Assembly: GCA_018268715.1 (NCBI GenBank)
Contig: JAFDVZ010000010.1
Coordinates: forward strand, 1 to 64,000
DNA length: 64,000 nucleotides
Direction: 5' to 3'
From: Acidobacteriota bacterium
GTDB lineage: Bacteria > Acidobacteriota > Terriglobia > Bryobacterales > Bryobacteraceae
The notes beneath the pieces were generated by a model. It was not told where the DNA came from and did not search any database. It worked only from the letters and a program-made list of their open reading frames with translations. How positions within the stretch are numbered: the stretch's first letter is position 1; every line of letters begins with the position of its first letter. Below, in pieces: positions 16,879 through 25,902 of this stretch. A program made the position numbers and the translations under genes.

Positions 16879-19284
16879 TTACTGTTCGCGCAGCGCGCTC
16901 AGCGGATCGAGCGAGAGCGCGCGGCGCAGCGGGATCCAGGCGGCCGTCACCGCGGCGGCCGCCAGCACCGCGGCGACGGTCGCAAACACCGACCCGGCCG
17001 GCCTCACTCCTTCAAACACCGCCGCCAGCACACGGGCCATTCCCAATCCTCCCGCCAGGCCCACCGTGGTTCCCGCCAGCGTCAACGCGATGGAACGCCG
17101 CAGCACCAGCCGCAGCAGGTCGCGCGCGGTCGCCCCCAACGCCAGTCGTATGCCGAACTCGTGGATCCTGCGAGCCACCAGGTACGAGATCACACCGTAC
17201 AATCCCATCGCCGCCAGCACGATCGCCACGAAGGAGAACAGGCTGAACAGCAGCGTCACCATGCGATCCGCCGCCACGCCATCGGCGATCACCTGCTCCA
17301 TGGGACGCACCAGGTTCAACGGCAACTGCGCATCGACATCGTGCACCACCGACTCCAGCGTGCGCGCGAACCCCGCCGGATCGCCCGCCGTTCGGATAGC
17401 CAGGTAGAGTTGTCCCGCGCCGGTCTGGGCCACCGGCAGGTAGATCTCGGGCACGGGCGTGGCCGCGGGACGCGAGTGCCGCACGTCGCCCGCAACCCCC
17501 ACCACGGTGCGCCACGGGCCCGTTTTCCCAGGCCCAATGAACACCGCCAGCCGTTTGCCGATCGGGTCCTGGTTCGGCCAGTAGGCGCGCGCCAGGCGTT
17601 CGTTCACCACCGCCACCGGTTCCGTGGTCCACTGGTCGGAGTCCGCGATGAAGCGGCCCTTCAGAATCGCGATGCCCATCGCCCGCGCATAGAGCGGAGT
17701 TGCGATGCGATAGTCGGCGAGCGGCGGATTCTGGGCCATCCTCTGGCCTTCGACCGCGATCGCCTTGCGCGTGTTGTTGGTCATGGGCGGCCAGTTGACG
17801 GCCGAGGCAGCCACTACTCCGGGCGTCGCGTTCAGCCGCCCGACGATCGCGTCGAAAGCGGCCATCTGGCGCCGCGGATCGGCGAATTTGGCCGTTTTGG
17901 GCGCAATTTCGGCCGTCAGCACGTGGCGCGGATCGTAGCCCAGGTCGGCCGTGCGGATGCGCCGTCCAGCGTCGATCAACAGGCCCGCGCCGATCAACAG
18001 AACGGTCGCCAGGGCGATCTCGCCGATCACCAGCGCGCTTGTCAAAGGGCTTCGGCCGAAGCTCGCCGCCGAGCTTTGACCCGCGGCGCGGAGCGCGTCC
18101 GCCGGCCGATCCCTCCGGACGCGCAATGCGGGCGCCAGGCCGAACAGCACCCCCGTCGCAACGGACACGGCGATGGAGAAAGCGAGGACGCGCGTGTCCA
18201 TGGTGATGCCGCCAAGCGGCTGCAGCATCGGGGGCAGGGAAGAGTTCAGCAGTTCCACACCCCATGCGGCAAGCAGCAGCCCACCGCATCCGCCGGCCGT
18301 CGAAAGCAGGACGCTCTCCACCAGCGTCTGGCGGATCAACCTCCACGCGCTCGCGCCAATCGCCAGACGGATGGCCGTTTCGCGTCCGCGGTGCATCGCC
18401 CGCGCCAGCATCAGGTTCGCCAGGTTCGCGCAGCAGATCATCAGCACCAGCGCGGCCACTCCGAACAAAACGAACAACGCGCGTTTTGGACCCTGCGTGA
18501 TCTGCTCCTGGAGCAGGACCAAACGGATTCCCATGTTCCTGTTCGATTCCGGAAAGGCCTCCTCCAGCCGCTGCGCCGTCGCATCCAACCGGGAGCGCGC
18601 ATCGGTGGGCTCCATGCCCTCGCGCAGCCTGCCGACCACTGCCAGAAAATGATCGCCGCGGCCGTTGCGAGCCTCGCTGGTGGCAAGCGGCGTCCACAGC
18701 TCCGAAAACCCCATCGGGAACCGGAGCGCGGCGGGCATCACGCCGGCGATCGTGTGAGCCTTCCCATCGATCACCACGGAGCGGCCCACCACCTTCGGAT
18801 CGGCGCCGAAATGGCGCGTCCAATAAGCGTTGCTCAGCACCACCACCGGCGCCGCCGCGGGAGCATCGTCCGCTGCCGTGAAGCCCCGTCCGTACTGCGG
18901 CGCAAAGCCCATCACTCGGAAGAAGTCGGTCGTGACGCGGCAGCCGCGAACCCGCTCCGGCGCGGCCGCGCCCGATACGTTGAAGGTCTCGATGGCCAGG
19001 CCCGCCAGCCCCTCGAAGACGCCGGGCGTCCGCCGCCACTCGAGGAAATCCGGATAGGCGGCGACGAACGTTTCGCCGCTGGTCTTGCGCACCTGCTGCA
19101 CAAACACCAGCCGCTCGGGATTCTTCAGCGGCAGTGGGCGCAACAGGAACGATTCGAGGGCGGTGAAGATAGTCGTGTTCGCCCCGATTCCGAGCGCGAG
19201 CATCCCCACGCCGGTAAAGGTGAAGGCGGGACTCTTGCGCAGCGCGCGAAGAGCGTATCTGAGGTCGGAGAGAAGGCCGCTCAT
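16879..19284 (-). CDS. ADOP-type ABC transporter permease (MacB/FtsX-like)
   Basis: The 801-residue protein has the acidobacterial 'duplicated orphan permease' layout. There is a short N-terminal D-L-R-Y-A-L-R-A-L-R-K-S-P motif and one membrane segment with a MacB-type periplasmic domain (about 20-255). Three membrane segments follow (about 280-420), then a second periplasmic domain (about 450-660) and three C-terminal segments. No ATPase lies nearby, as is usual for ADOPs. ATG 19284 is preferred over GTG 19296 because GAAGG precedes it. It is downstream of the BlaI-M56-TonB cluster with an 11-bp stem hairpin between. The substrate is unknown; peptides, lipoproteins or drugs are all possible. 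Confidence 0.9.
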   Translation of the reverse strand: MSGLLSDLRYALRALRKSPAFTFTGVGMLALGIGANTTIFTALESFLLRPLPLKNPERLVFVQQVRKTSGETFVAAYPDFLEWRRTPGVFEGLAGLAIETFNVSGAAAPERVRGCRVTTDFFRVMGFAPQYGRGFTAADDAPAAAPVVVLSNAYWTRHFGADPKVVGRSVVIDGKAHTIAGVMPAALRFPMGFSELWTPLATSEARNGRGDHFLAVVGRLREGMEPTDARSRLDATAQRLEEAFPESNRNMGIRLVLLQEQITQGPKRALFVLFGVAALVLMICCANLANLMLARAMHRGRETAIRLAIGASAWRLIRQTLVESVLLSTAGGCGGLLLAAWGVELLNSSLPPMLQPLGGITMDTRVLAFSIAVSVATGVLFGLAPALRVRRDRPADALRAAGQSSAASFGRSPLTSALVIGEIALATVLLIGAGLLIDAGRRIRTADLGYDPRHVLTAEIAPKTAKFADPRRQMAAFDAIVGRLNATPGVVAASAVNWPPMTNNTRKAIAVEGQRMAQNPPLADYRIATPLYARAMGIAILKGRFIADSDQWTTEPVAVVNERLARAYWPNQDPIGKRLAVFIGPGKTGPWRTVVGVAGDVRHSRPAATPVPEIYLPVAQTGAGQLYLAIRTAGDPAGFARTLESVVHDVDAQLPLNLVRPMEQVIADGVAADRMVTLLFSLFSFVAIVLAAMGLYGVISYLVARRIHEFGIRLALGATARDLLRLVLRRSIALTLAGTTVGLAGGLGMARVLAAVFEGVRPAGSVFATVAAVLAAAAVTAAWIPLRRALSLDPLSALREQ

Positions 19285-19302
19285 GACAGCCTTCACATTG
19301 CA

Positions 19303-19338
19303 CGCGCCGTTCCAGGGAGAGAAATCCGGAACGGCGCG
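19303..19338. repeat. 11-bp perfect stem hairpin between TonB and ADOP genes
   Basis: CGCGCCGTTCC (19303-19313) pairs perfectly with GGAACGGCGCG (19328-19338) across a 14-base loop, about 20 bases before the ADOP start codon. It lacks a T-tract. It could attenuate read-through from the upstream TonB genes or structure the ADOP leader. Confidence 0.6.
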
Positions 19339-19405
19339 GGGTTGAGCGGCCGACAGTCGTCGCGATTCGGACAGGGGTGTCCGGTTTTGAGACAGCGGGG
19401 GGGAG

Positions 19406-20326
19406 TTACGGGGCGAGGGTGTAATTCACAGTGATCGTGGTGATCACTTCAACCGGATCGCCATTCAGCAGCGTCGGCCGGTAGACCCACTGCTTGACGG
19501 CGTCCATGGCGGATTGTACGAGTTCCGTCGGTCCGCTCAACAGCTCGAGGTTGCGTATGGCGCCGTCCTTGCCGATGGTGGCCGTCATGTTCACCTGTCC
19601 CTGGACGCGCGCGGCCTTCGCCTCGGCGGGGTACTTCGGCGTCACCTTCTGGACCAGCTTGACGGCCTGCTCATTTCCGCCGATGCGAATGGGGCTGACG
19701 CCCGAGATCACCGTATCGGCGCCCGAGTCGATGGCCACCGAAAGCCATGCGTGCATGTCGCTCTTGTTGCCGAGGAAGGACCCCTTCAGATACAGGTGCG
19801 GGTCGACGGCCTTCAGGGCGCGGTCGATTTCAGGCCAACGGTCGCGGGCCACCACTTCGCCCACGCGGACAGCCAGCGCTGCTTCCACTTTCGACTGAAG
19901 CGCGGCGGGCAACCCCATCAGGTCGATCCGGTCCACCGTGAAGTCGTTGGCCGGGGCCACGGCGCCGCGCGTGGGCTCGGGCGCCACGGGCGTGAAGCGC
20001 ACCGCGACCTCGATGGTTTTCGGCTGCGACGGATCCATCTCGAAGTGCCAGCGGAGGACGGACTTGAGCACCGCCGAACGGAGCTCCTCCGGGCCGCTGA
20101 CGATCGTCGCATCGGCGACCTCGCCTTTGTCGTTCACCGTCACCGCCGCCACCACGTCGCCGCTGATGCCCTTGGCCTGGGCCTCAGCCGGGTAGGCGAC
20201 CCCGGTGCGGTGCATTACCTTCGGGTTTCCGGTGCGGACCTCAACTCCCCGTCCGTCCCGGGCTTCCTGCGGGGCGCCGGCCATGGCCAGCGCCGCCATC
20301 GTCATGAATATTGCAGTCTTCAACAT
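19406..20326 (-). CDS. TonB-family energy-transducer-like protein, two TonB_C-like domains
   Basis: The 306-residue protein has a signal-like N-terminus (MLKTAIFMTMAALAMAGA). It has two C-terminal TonB-like domains, at about 30-110 (V-A-Y-P-A-E-A-Q-A-K-G-I-S-G-D-V) and about 215-305 (V-T-P-K-Y-P-A-E-A-K-A-A-R-V-Q-G). It lacks the long Pro-rich spacer and stable N-terminal anchor of classic TonB, so it is probably a free periplasmic domain protein. It looks like a partial duplicate of the C-terminal half of the neighbouring M56-TonB protein, 17 bases upstream. A GGAAGGAG Shine-Dalgarno precedes the ATG. Confidence 0.85.
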   Translation of the reverse strand: MLKTAIFMTMAALAMAGAPQEARDGRGVEVRTGNPKVMHRTGVAYPAEAQAKGISGDVVAAVTVNDKGEVADATIVSGPEELRSAVLKSVLRWHFEMDPSQPKTIEVAVRFTPVAPEPTRGAVAPANDFTVDRIDLMGLPAALQSKVEAALAVRVGEVVARDRWPEIDRALKAVDPHLYLKGSFLGNKSDMHAWLSVAIDSGADTVISGVSPIRIGGNEQAVKLVQKVTPKYPAEAKAARVQGQVNMTATIGKDGAIRNLELLSGPTELVQSAMDAVKQWVYRPTLLNGDPVEVITTITVNYTLAP

Positions 20327-20342
20327 GGGAATCTCCTTCCAA

Positions 20343-22184
20343 TTACGGCGCGAGTGTGTAAGTCACGTCGATCTGCGTCACCACTTCCACCGGATTGCCG
20401 TTCAGCAGCGTCGGCCGATAGACCCACTGCTTGACGGCTTCCATCGCGGACGGAACCAGCAGCGGATCGCCGCTCACCAGTTCCAGTTCCTTTACCGCCC
20501 CATCCCGGCCGATCACCGCTTGCAGCTTCACCGTGCCCTCTACTCGGGCCTCCTTGGCCTCGAGCGGGTACTTCGGCGTCACCTTCTGGATCAGGCTCAC
20601 CGCCTGGACGTTTCCGCCCACCCGGATACGCGATGGAGGCGCGTTCTCGGCCTGCGGCGTCACCGTGGGCTGGTCGTAGAGGGTGACGACAAGGTCCATG
20701 GCCGACTGGTCGTTCTTGACGGCGCCACGCATCCTGAGGTGGCTGTCGAGGTCTGCCAGCTTACGGTTGATCTCCGCCATCCGTTCGGGCGTCACGGTGT
20801 CGCCGGTGTGCGCCGCGAGCGCCGCCTGGGTCCGGGACTGCAACTCCGCCGGCAGCCGGCTGACGTCCACGCGGTCGACCACCATGGCCCTCTGCGGCGG
20901 GCCAGTCGCGACGGGCTCCTTCGCCACGGAGGCCAGGAGCGTGTCGGACTGGAAGCGGACGGTCACCTCAAACGACTGCGGAATGTCGGTCGAAAAGTGC
21001 CAATTCAGCACCGATTCGAGCACATATTTGCGCAATTCCGTGCGTCCAGAGACCACTTTTGCGTCGATTACGTCGCCATTTGCGTTCAAAGTTAACGCTA
21101 CAGTGACGTCTCCAGCGATGCCCTTTGCACGCAGCTCGGCCGGGTAGTCTACGCCGGTCCGGTGTAACACCTTGAAATTCCCTCTACTTACGAGCACTCC
21201 TTCGGCGTCGCGCACTTCCTGCGGCGCGGCCTGCAATGGAATTTGCCAGGCCAGCAGGCCGGCCACGAGGGGCAGGGCCGCGAGCACGGCGATCATTGTG
21301 ACGGTGAGTCGGGGTTTGGACATGTGCACTCCTTGTACGATGGCGGCCACCCGCTCGCGCAGATGGCGTCTCTTCAAAAACAGTGGCGCCGGGGCGAGGT
21401 CCGGCTCGATACGGGCGGCCGCGATCTTCAGCAGCGCTCCGACGTACTCGTCGGAGGCGCGGGTGTGCGCCACGACTCGCTCATCGACGGCCTGCTCGCG
21501 CGCCAGTTGCACGCGGTTCAACAGGAACCAGATGCCGGGGTGGAACCAGAGCGCGGCGCGGACGCACTCCTCGGCGATGGTGTAGAGCCAGTCCCGCCGC
21601 TGGACGTGCAGCAGTTCATGGATGGCCACCGATTCCTGCTCGGCTGGGGCGAGGTCGAAGAAGCTGGGCGGCACGATGACGACGGGATCGCGGTAGCCGA
21701 AGGTCACCGGTCCCGCCACCGCCTCCGACCAGTAGAAGTTCGCGGCCGTGGCGGTGGCCGCGGTAGCCCGCTCGATGGCGGGGAGGTCCGCCACGGGCTC
21801 GGCGCGCCGGCGCAGGCGGGACAGACGCAACAGGCCCAGGGCGAGCATCGCAAAGTGGATCGCGGCGCCGGCGCCAAGGACGATCAGCGCGGCGGCGGCC
21901 CAGCCGGGCCACAAGGCGAGCCAGAGCGATTGCGGCTCCCCGGTGGAGGGCAGCAGGGCCGTGGTGGTGAAGGTCACCTCGCCGCCGGAGTGTACGGGCG
22001 GCTGCGCCCACGGCTGGACGGCCGGAAGCACGATGCAGATGGCCAGCACGGCGTACCAGAACGCCAACTGCGGCCTGGGCGCTCGCAGCCGGGCAATCCA
22101 GGGCAGCAGGCCCGCCACGATGGCCAGAATCGCCACCTGGAGGCTGTACAGGCCGAGGTTCCGCAGGGCCAGTTCCGGGCTCAT
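20343..22184 (-). CDS. M56 (BlaR1-like) metallopeptidase fused to two TonB-like domains
   Basis: The 613-residue protein has four to five N-terminal membrane segments (about 10-320) enclosing a cytoplasmic zinc peptidase with VAIHELLHVQRRD (HExxH). Another membrane segment (about 295-315) leads to two periplasmic TonB_C-like domains (about 330-410 and 520-610) in place of the penicillin-binding sensor of BlaR1. BlaR1 relatives sense a signal outside and inactivate a BlaI-type repressor by proteolysis. The BlaI gene overlaps its start by four bases. What the TonB-like sensor binds is unknown. Confidence 0.9.
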   Translation of the reverse strand: MSPELALRNLGLYSLQVAILAIVAGLLPWIARLRAPRPQLAFWYAVLAICIVLPAVQPWAQPPVHSGGEVTFTTTALLPSTGEPQSLWLALWPGWAAAALIVLGAGAAIHFAMLALGLLRLSRLRRRAEPVADLPAIERATAATATAANFYWSEAVAGPVTFGYRDPVVIVPPSFFDLAPAEQESVAIHELLHVQRRDWLYTIAEECVRAALWFHPGIWFLLNRVQLAREQAVDERVVAHTRASDEYVGALLKIAAARIEPDLAPAPLFLKRRHLRERVAAIVQGVHMSKPRLTVTMIAVLAALPLVAGLLAWQIPLQAAPQEVRDAEGVLVSRGNFKVLHRTGVDYPAELRAKGIAGDVTVALTLNANGDVIDAKVVSGRTELRKYVLESVLNWHFSTDIPQSFEVTVRFQSDTLLASVAKEPVATGPPQRAMVVDRVDVSRLPAELQSRTQAALAAHTGDTVTPERMAEINRKLADLDSHLRMRGAVKNDQSAMDLVVTLYDQPTVTPQAENAPPSRIRVGGNVQAVSLIQKVTPKYPLEAKEARVEGTVKLQAVIGRDGAVKELELVSGDPLLVPSAMEAVKQWVYRPTLLNGNPVEVVTQIDVTYTLAP

Positions 22185-22555
22185 TTCTCTCTCCTCGCGA
22201 TCTTGGCGATTTCGGCGAGTTCCTTTTCGGTCAGCCCTTCTTCGGCCACCAGGTGCACCAGCAGCGGTTCGGCGGACCCGTTGAAGACGCGGTTGATGAA
22301 CTCGGCCACCATGCCCCGGATGACGTTCTGCTTGGGCTCGGCGGGGCGGTAGAGGTAGGCGCGATCCTCCTGGGTTTTCTTGAGGTAGCCTTTGCCTTCG
22401 AGGATCTTCATCATCGTCATCACCGTGGTGTAGGCGATGCGGCGCTGCTTGAGGATCGTCTCGTAAACGTCGCGCACGGTGGCGCGTTCGAGCTCCCAGA
22501 CGATCTTCATGATCTCCAGTTCCTGCTCGGTGAGAATCGGTTTCCGTTTCCTCAT
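22181..22555 (-). CDS. BlaI/MecI/CopY-family transcriptional repressor
   Basis: The 124-residue protein is a winged-helix repressor typical of the family: L-T-E-Q-E-L-E-I-M-K-I-V-W-E-L near the start, then the recognition region T-V-R-D-V-Y-E-T-I-L, and I-A-Y-T-T-V-M-T-M-M-K-I-L with K-G-Y-L. A C-terminal dimerisation helix follows. Its stop overlaps the M56-TonB start (ATGA), so repressor and protease are co-expressed. A palindromic sequence directly abuts the start codon and leaves no Shine-Dalgarno, so translation may be leaderless and repression direct. Confidence 0.93.
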   Translation of the reverse strand: MRKRKPILTEQELEIMKIVWELERATVRDVYETILKQRRIAYTTVMTMMKILEGKGYLKKTQEDRAYLYRPAEPKQNVIRGMVAEFINRVFNGSAEPLLVHLVAEEGLTEKELAEIAKIARREK

Positions 22556-22574
22556 ACTAATTAGTTAGTACTAA
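22555..22574. promoter_or_regulatory. Palindromic operator abutting the BlaI-like gene
   Basis: Two overlapping dyads occur: TACTAA-TTAG-TTAGTA (22555-22570) and TTAGTACTAA (22565-22574). The site overlaps the first base of the start codon and occupies the presumed transcription start region. BlaI-family repressors bind such short AT-rich dyads, so this is the probable autoregulatory operator. Confidence 0.7.
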
Positions 22575-22628
22575 AAGCCGTGAATGTCAACACCCGATTT
22601 GACACCGGTCGGTGGAAGAAGTTCCCGG

Positions 22629-23126
22629 CTATTTTTGCGGGGGAAGGGAAAGGCGGGCGGAGGCGGCGATGCGGAGACGGTCACGGAGTTCGGCGGTGGC
22701 CAGGCGATGGCACTTCAGGCAGAGGGTGCGGAGGTTGGCGAGGTCGCACTCGCCGCCGCCTTCGGCCACCGGGAGGATGTGATCGGCGTCCCACAGGGAC
22801 GCTCGCTGATTCGGCTTGAGACCCCATGCGGCCCAGGCGCGGAGGCGGGCGGCGCCGCGCAGGCGCTTCAGGCGGAGATGCTCGGCGCGGCAATCGGCGC
22901 CGCACAGGGCGCAGACGCCGCGGTCGCGGGCGAGGACCTGTTCGCGGAGATAGGCGGGGTCGCTGCGAAGGCGCCACTCATGGACGCAGAAGTCGGAGCA
23001 GAAGGTCCGGCGGCGTCCTTCGGGAATTTCCAGGTTGCACCAGCGGCACAGCGCGCGGCCGTTGGGACCCTTGGGCAGGGAATCGGGATCCGCCCATCCG
23101 CCCGGCATGACGCGCGTCGTGCTCAC
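22629..23126 (-). CDS. HNH endonuclease-like protein with additional Cys zinc sites
   Basis: The 165-residue protein has an N-terminal Cys cluster (C-R-W-C ... F-C-S-D-F-C, about 27-47) and C-A-L-C (about 72-75). A C-terminal HNH core reads D-A-D-H-I-L-P-V-A-E-G-G-G-E-C-D-L-A-N-L, followed by C-L-K-C-H. Single-domain HNH proteins are zinc-dependent nickases or nucleases, but many are domestic with no known target. It is divergent from the VOC gene, 55 bases between starts. No restriction or phage genes are nearby. Confidence 0.85.
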   Translation of the reverse strand: MSTTRVMPGGWADPDSLPKGPNGRALCRWCNLEIPEGRRRTFCSDFCVHEWRLRSDPAYLREQVLARDRGVCALCGADCRAEHLRLKRLRGAARLRAWAAWGLKPNQRASLWDADHILPVAEGGGECDLANLRTLCLKCHRLATAELRDRLRIAASARLSLPPQK

Positions 23127-23181
23127 GGAAACATTTTACGACGCTTCTGTTCAGCGGTTCGCATGCTATCCTCGATCTGCT

Positions 23182-23562
23182 ATGGAGAGTGTAACCGGCA
23201 TCGGCGGATTCTTCTTCCGCGCCCGCGACAAAAAGGCGCTCGCTCAGTGGTATCGCGACTGCCTGGGAATCACCCTCACGCCGCAAAAACAGGAGGATCC
23301 GGTGTGGCTGCAGGAAGCCGGCCCCACCGTTTTTGAGCCCTTTCCCGAGAACACGGAGTACTTCGGCGATCTCAAACAGGCCTGGATGTTGAACTTCCGC
23401 GTTCGCGATCTCGACGCCATGGCGGCGCAACTGAAGGCGGCCGGCGTGACATTCGCGATGGAGCCCTCCGACTCTCCCATCGGGAAGTTCGCGCGCATAC
23501 ACGATCCGGAAGGCAATCCCATTGAGTTGTGGGAGGCGCCGCCGCCGGGTTCAGCCGAGTAG
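23182..23562 (+). CDS. VOC-superfamily protein (glyoxalase/dioxygenase fold)
   Basis: The 126-residue protein has two beta-alpha-beta-beta-beta modules: an N-terminal G-G-F-F-F-R-A-R-D with W-Y-R-D-C-L-G-I, and a C-terminal F-R-V-R-D-L-D-A ... H-D-P-E-G-N-P-I-E-L-W-E. The second module keeps the metal-ligand Glu of the family. The reaction cannot be predicted. ATG 23182 gives the expected family length; an open extension to 23035 runs antisense through the HNH gene and is rejected. The 3' end overlaps the convergent sirtuin gene by 12 bases. Confidence 0.85.
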   Translation: MESVTGIGGFFFRARDKKALAQWYRDCLGITLTPQKQEDPVWLQEAGPTVFEPFPENTEYFGDLKQAWMLNFRVRDLDAMAAQLKAAGVTFAMEPSDSPIGKFARIHDPEGNPIELWEAPPPGSAE

Positions 23563-24261
23563 TTCGGGCAGAATTTCGCCGGCCGGGCCGCGGAGCGAGT
23601 GATCGACTGACTGCGAGTAGGGGGTCTCCTGCGGGTTGACCTCGACGATCAGCGCGCCGCCGCGGCGAGCCGTGTCGATGAGGCCGGCCGCCGGGTAGAC
23701 GACGGCGGATGTCCCGATGGTGAGGAACACCTCCGCGCCGGAGGCGGCGGATTCGGCTTCACTCCACACGTCCCTCGGCAGATACTCGCCAAACCAGACG
23801 ACGCCGGGCCGCAACAGTCCGCCGCATTGGCAGCGGGGAGGCAGATCCGGCATGGGCGTGCGGAAGTCGTCGGCTTCGTGCTCGCAATCCATGCAGCGCA
23901 GGCGCCAGATGTCGCCGTGAACCTTGAGGACACGCCGGCTGCCGGCGCGGTTGTGCAGGCCATCAATGTTCTGCGTGACGAGCGTGAAGCCGCCACAGCG
24001 GCGTTCGAGGGCGGCCAGCGCGCGGTGGCCGGCGTTGGGCTCGGCCTGAGCCATGATCTGGCGGCGAGAATCGTACCATTCCCACACCAGTCTCGGGTTG
24101 CGATGGAAGGCGTTGGCGGTGGCGAGTTCCTCCGCGCGGTAGGTGCGCCACAGGCCGCCGGGTCCGCGGAAAGTGGGGATGCCGCTTTCCACCGAGATGC
24201 CCGCGCCGGTGAAGGCGACGATGCGCCGGGCTCCAGCGATGCGCTGACGCAGTTCCTTCAT
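23551..24261 (-). CDS. cobB: Sir2-family NAD-dependent protein deacylase
   Basis: The 236-residue protein has the sirtuin signatures G-A-G-I-S-V-E-S-G-I-P-T-F-R near residue 20 and T-Q-N-I-D-G-L-H. The catalytic His lies in L-K-V-H-G. The zinc ligands lie in C-x-x-C and C-x-C patterns (about 127-153). The Y...R pair of class III sirtuins, typical of desuccinylase activity, appears to be present (W-Y-D-S-R-R), so it may deacetylate or desuccinylate. It follows purK by four bases and is probably in the same transcript. Confidence 0.9.
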   Translation of the reverse strand: MKELRQRIAGARRIVAFTGAGISVESGIPTFRGPGGLWRTYRAEELATANAFHRNPRLVWEWYDSRRQIMAQAEPNAGHRALAALERRCGGFTLVTQNIDGLHNRAGSRRVLKVHGDIWRLRCMDCEHEADDFRTPMPDLPPRCQCGGLLRPGVVWFGEYLPRDVWSEAESAASGAEVFLTIGTSAVVYPAAGLIDTARRGGALIVEVNPQETPYSQSVDHSLRGPAGEILPELLG

Positions 24262-24265
24262 TCTG

Positions 24266-25405
24266 TTATCGAGCGGTCAATGCGCGCCGCGCCGCCAGCA
24301 CGGCCTCGAGCGCGGCGCCGCCGTCGGGGGCGAGCGCGGTTAGGTGGCCCATCTTGCGGCCCGGCCGCGCGGCGAGCTTGCCGTACAGGTGCAGTTTCAC
24401 GCCGGGAACGGAGCAGGCGGCGGCCCAGTCCGGTTCGCCCTCGGCCCAGATGTCGCCGAGCAGGTTCGCCATCACGGCGGGCATCATCTGCGTGGTGACG
24501 CCGAGCGGCAGGCCGCACACCGCGCGAAGTTGCTGTTCAAACTGGCTGGTGACGCAGGCGTCGAAGCTGAAATGGCCCGAGTTATGCGGGCGGGGCGCTA
24601 ACTCATTGATGAGTAATTCGCCGGAGCGAGTCAGGAAAAATTCGACGCAGAGCACGCCCACCACCTCGAGTTTCTCGAGCACGGCGCGGGCGATTTCCAC
24701 CGCCTGCTTCACAATCGCGGCGCCGACGACGGCCGGCGCGATGGTGACGTCGAGAATATGGCGCGAGTGGCGGTTTTCGACGACGCCGTAGTGGACAAAC
24801 GCGCCGTCGACGCCCCTGGCGGCCACCACAGACACCTCGCACTCGAAGTCGATGAAGGCTTCGAGGACGGCTTCGGCGGTCGCGAGGCGGGTCCAGGCGG
24901 CTTCGGCCCCGGCGGGAGAGTCGATGCGGACCTGCCCCTTTCCGTCGTAGCCGAAATCGGCTGTCTTGAGCACGGCGGGAGCGCCTAACTCGGAGATAGC
25001 CCGGTGTAAGTCGGAAAGAGACCGGACGACGCGGAAGGGAGTTACCGGGAGTCCCGCCTGAGTTAGAAACGTCTTCTCGCGGGCGCGCTGCTGGGTGGTG
25101 TGAAGGACCGAGCCGGCGGGCCGCACCGGGGCGAAGCGTTCGGCGGTGGCAGCGGTGGCGGCGGGAACGTTTTCAAACTCGAACGTCACGACGCTGACGG
25201 CGCGGGCGAACTGCGCCACTTTGTCGAGATCCTCGTAATCGCCCGACCATTCGACGTCGGACACCTGTCCGGTGGGGGTGTCCTCTTCCGGCGAGTAGGT
25301 GTGGACGCGATAGCCCATGCGGCGCGCCGCGATGGCGAACATGCGCCCCAACTGGCCGCTCCCGAGCACGCCGATGGTGGCGCCGGGGAGCACGGGCCGG
25401 TTCAT
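24266..25405 (-). CDS. purK: 5-(carboxyamino)imidazole ribonucleotide synthase
   Basis: The 379-residue ATP-grasp enzyme shows [12 protein letters not shown] near the start. The ATP-grasp core includes [16 protein letters not shown], and the metal/ATP site is E-F-F-L ... [14 protein letters not shown]. It makes N5-CAIR from AIR, bicarbonate and ATP in purine synthesis. Its start overlaps the purE stop by four bases (ATGA), giving a coupled purE-purK pair. Length and motifs are normal. Confidence 0.97.
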   Translation of the reverse strand: MNRPVLPGATIGVLGSGQLGRMFAIAARRMGYRVHTYSPEEDTPTGQVSDVEWSGDYEDLDKVAQFARAVSVVTFEFENVPAATAATAERFAPVRPAGSVLHTTQQRAREKTFLTQAGLPVTPFRVVRSLSDLHRAISELGAPAVLKTADFGYDGKGQVRIDSPAGAEAAWTRLATAEAVLEAFIDFECEVSVVAARGVDGAFVHYGVVENRHSRHILDVTIAPAVVGAAIVKQAVEIARAVLEKLEVVGVLCVEFFLTRSGELLINELAPRPHNSGHFSFDACVTSQFEQQLRAVCGLPLGVTTQMMPAVMANLLGDIWAEGEPDWAAACSVPGVKLHLYGKLAARPGRKMGHLTALAPDGGAALEAVLAARRALTAR

Positions 25406-25893
25406 TCGAGAGTATCCTCGCGGACCTTGGCCGCCTGGGCGTCGCGGAACTGGTGCAGTTTCGCGCGCAGACCGGGCCGCGTGGCGCCGAGGATGGCGAC
25501 GGCCAGCAGACCCGCGTTCGTCGCGCCGGCCTTGCCGATGGCGAGCGTGCCCACCGGGATGCCGCCCGGCATCTGCACGATGGACAGCAGCGAATCCATG
25601 CCCTTCAGCGCCCTGCTTTCCACCGGAACGCCAAGCACCGGGAGCACCGTGTTCGCGGCCACCATTCCGGGCAGGTGAGCCGCGCCGCCCGCGCCGGCGA
25701 TGATCACTTCAAGACCGCGGGATTCCGCCGTGGAGGCGTATTCCACCATCCACTGGGGCGTCCGGTGCGCCGACACGACGCGGCATTCGTGCGGCACATC
25801 GAACTGCTGGAGGATCGCCGCGGCGTGAGTCATGGTCTCCCAGTCGGACTTGGAGCCCATGATCACGCCGACCAGCGGTTTTGCGTCAGACAT
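25402..25893 (-). CDS. purE: N5-carboxyaminoimidazole ribonucleotide mutase
   Basis: The 163-residue protein is a class I Pur[15 protein letters not shown] near the start, S-A-H-R-T-P (catalytic His region), and [11 protein letters not shown]. It converts N5-CAIR to CAIR. It is the first gene of the purE-purK(-sirtuin) run and overlaps purK by four bases. The nine-base gap to the upstream isocitrate dehydrogenase may indicate co-transcription. Confidence 0.97.
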   Translation of the reverse strand: MSDAKPLVGVIMGSKSDWETMTHAAAILQQFDVPHECRVVSAHRTPQWMVEYASTAESRGLEVIIAGAGGAAHLPGMVAANTVLPVLGVPVESRALKGMDSLLSIVQMPGGIPVGTLAIGKAGATNAGLLAVAILGATRPGLRAKLHQFRDAQAAKVREDTLE

Positions 25894-25902
25894 CGCGGGG
25901 CG

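Noticed and set aside
17012..19434. Very long open frames on both strands over the ADOP gene
   Set aside because: They are GC-skewed shadow frames without motifs; the minus-strand permease has clear membrane segments and family motifs.
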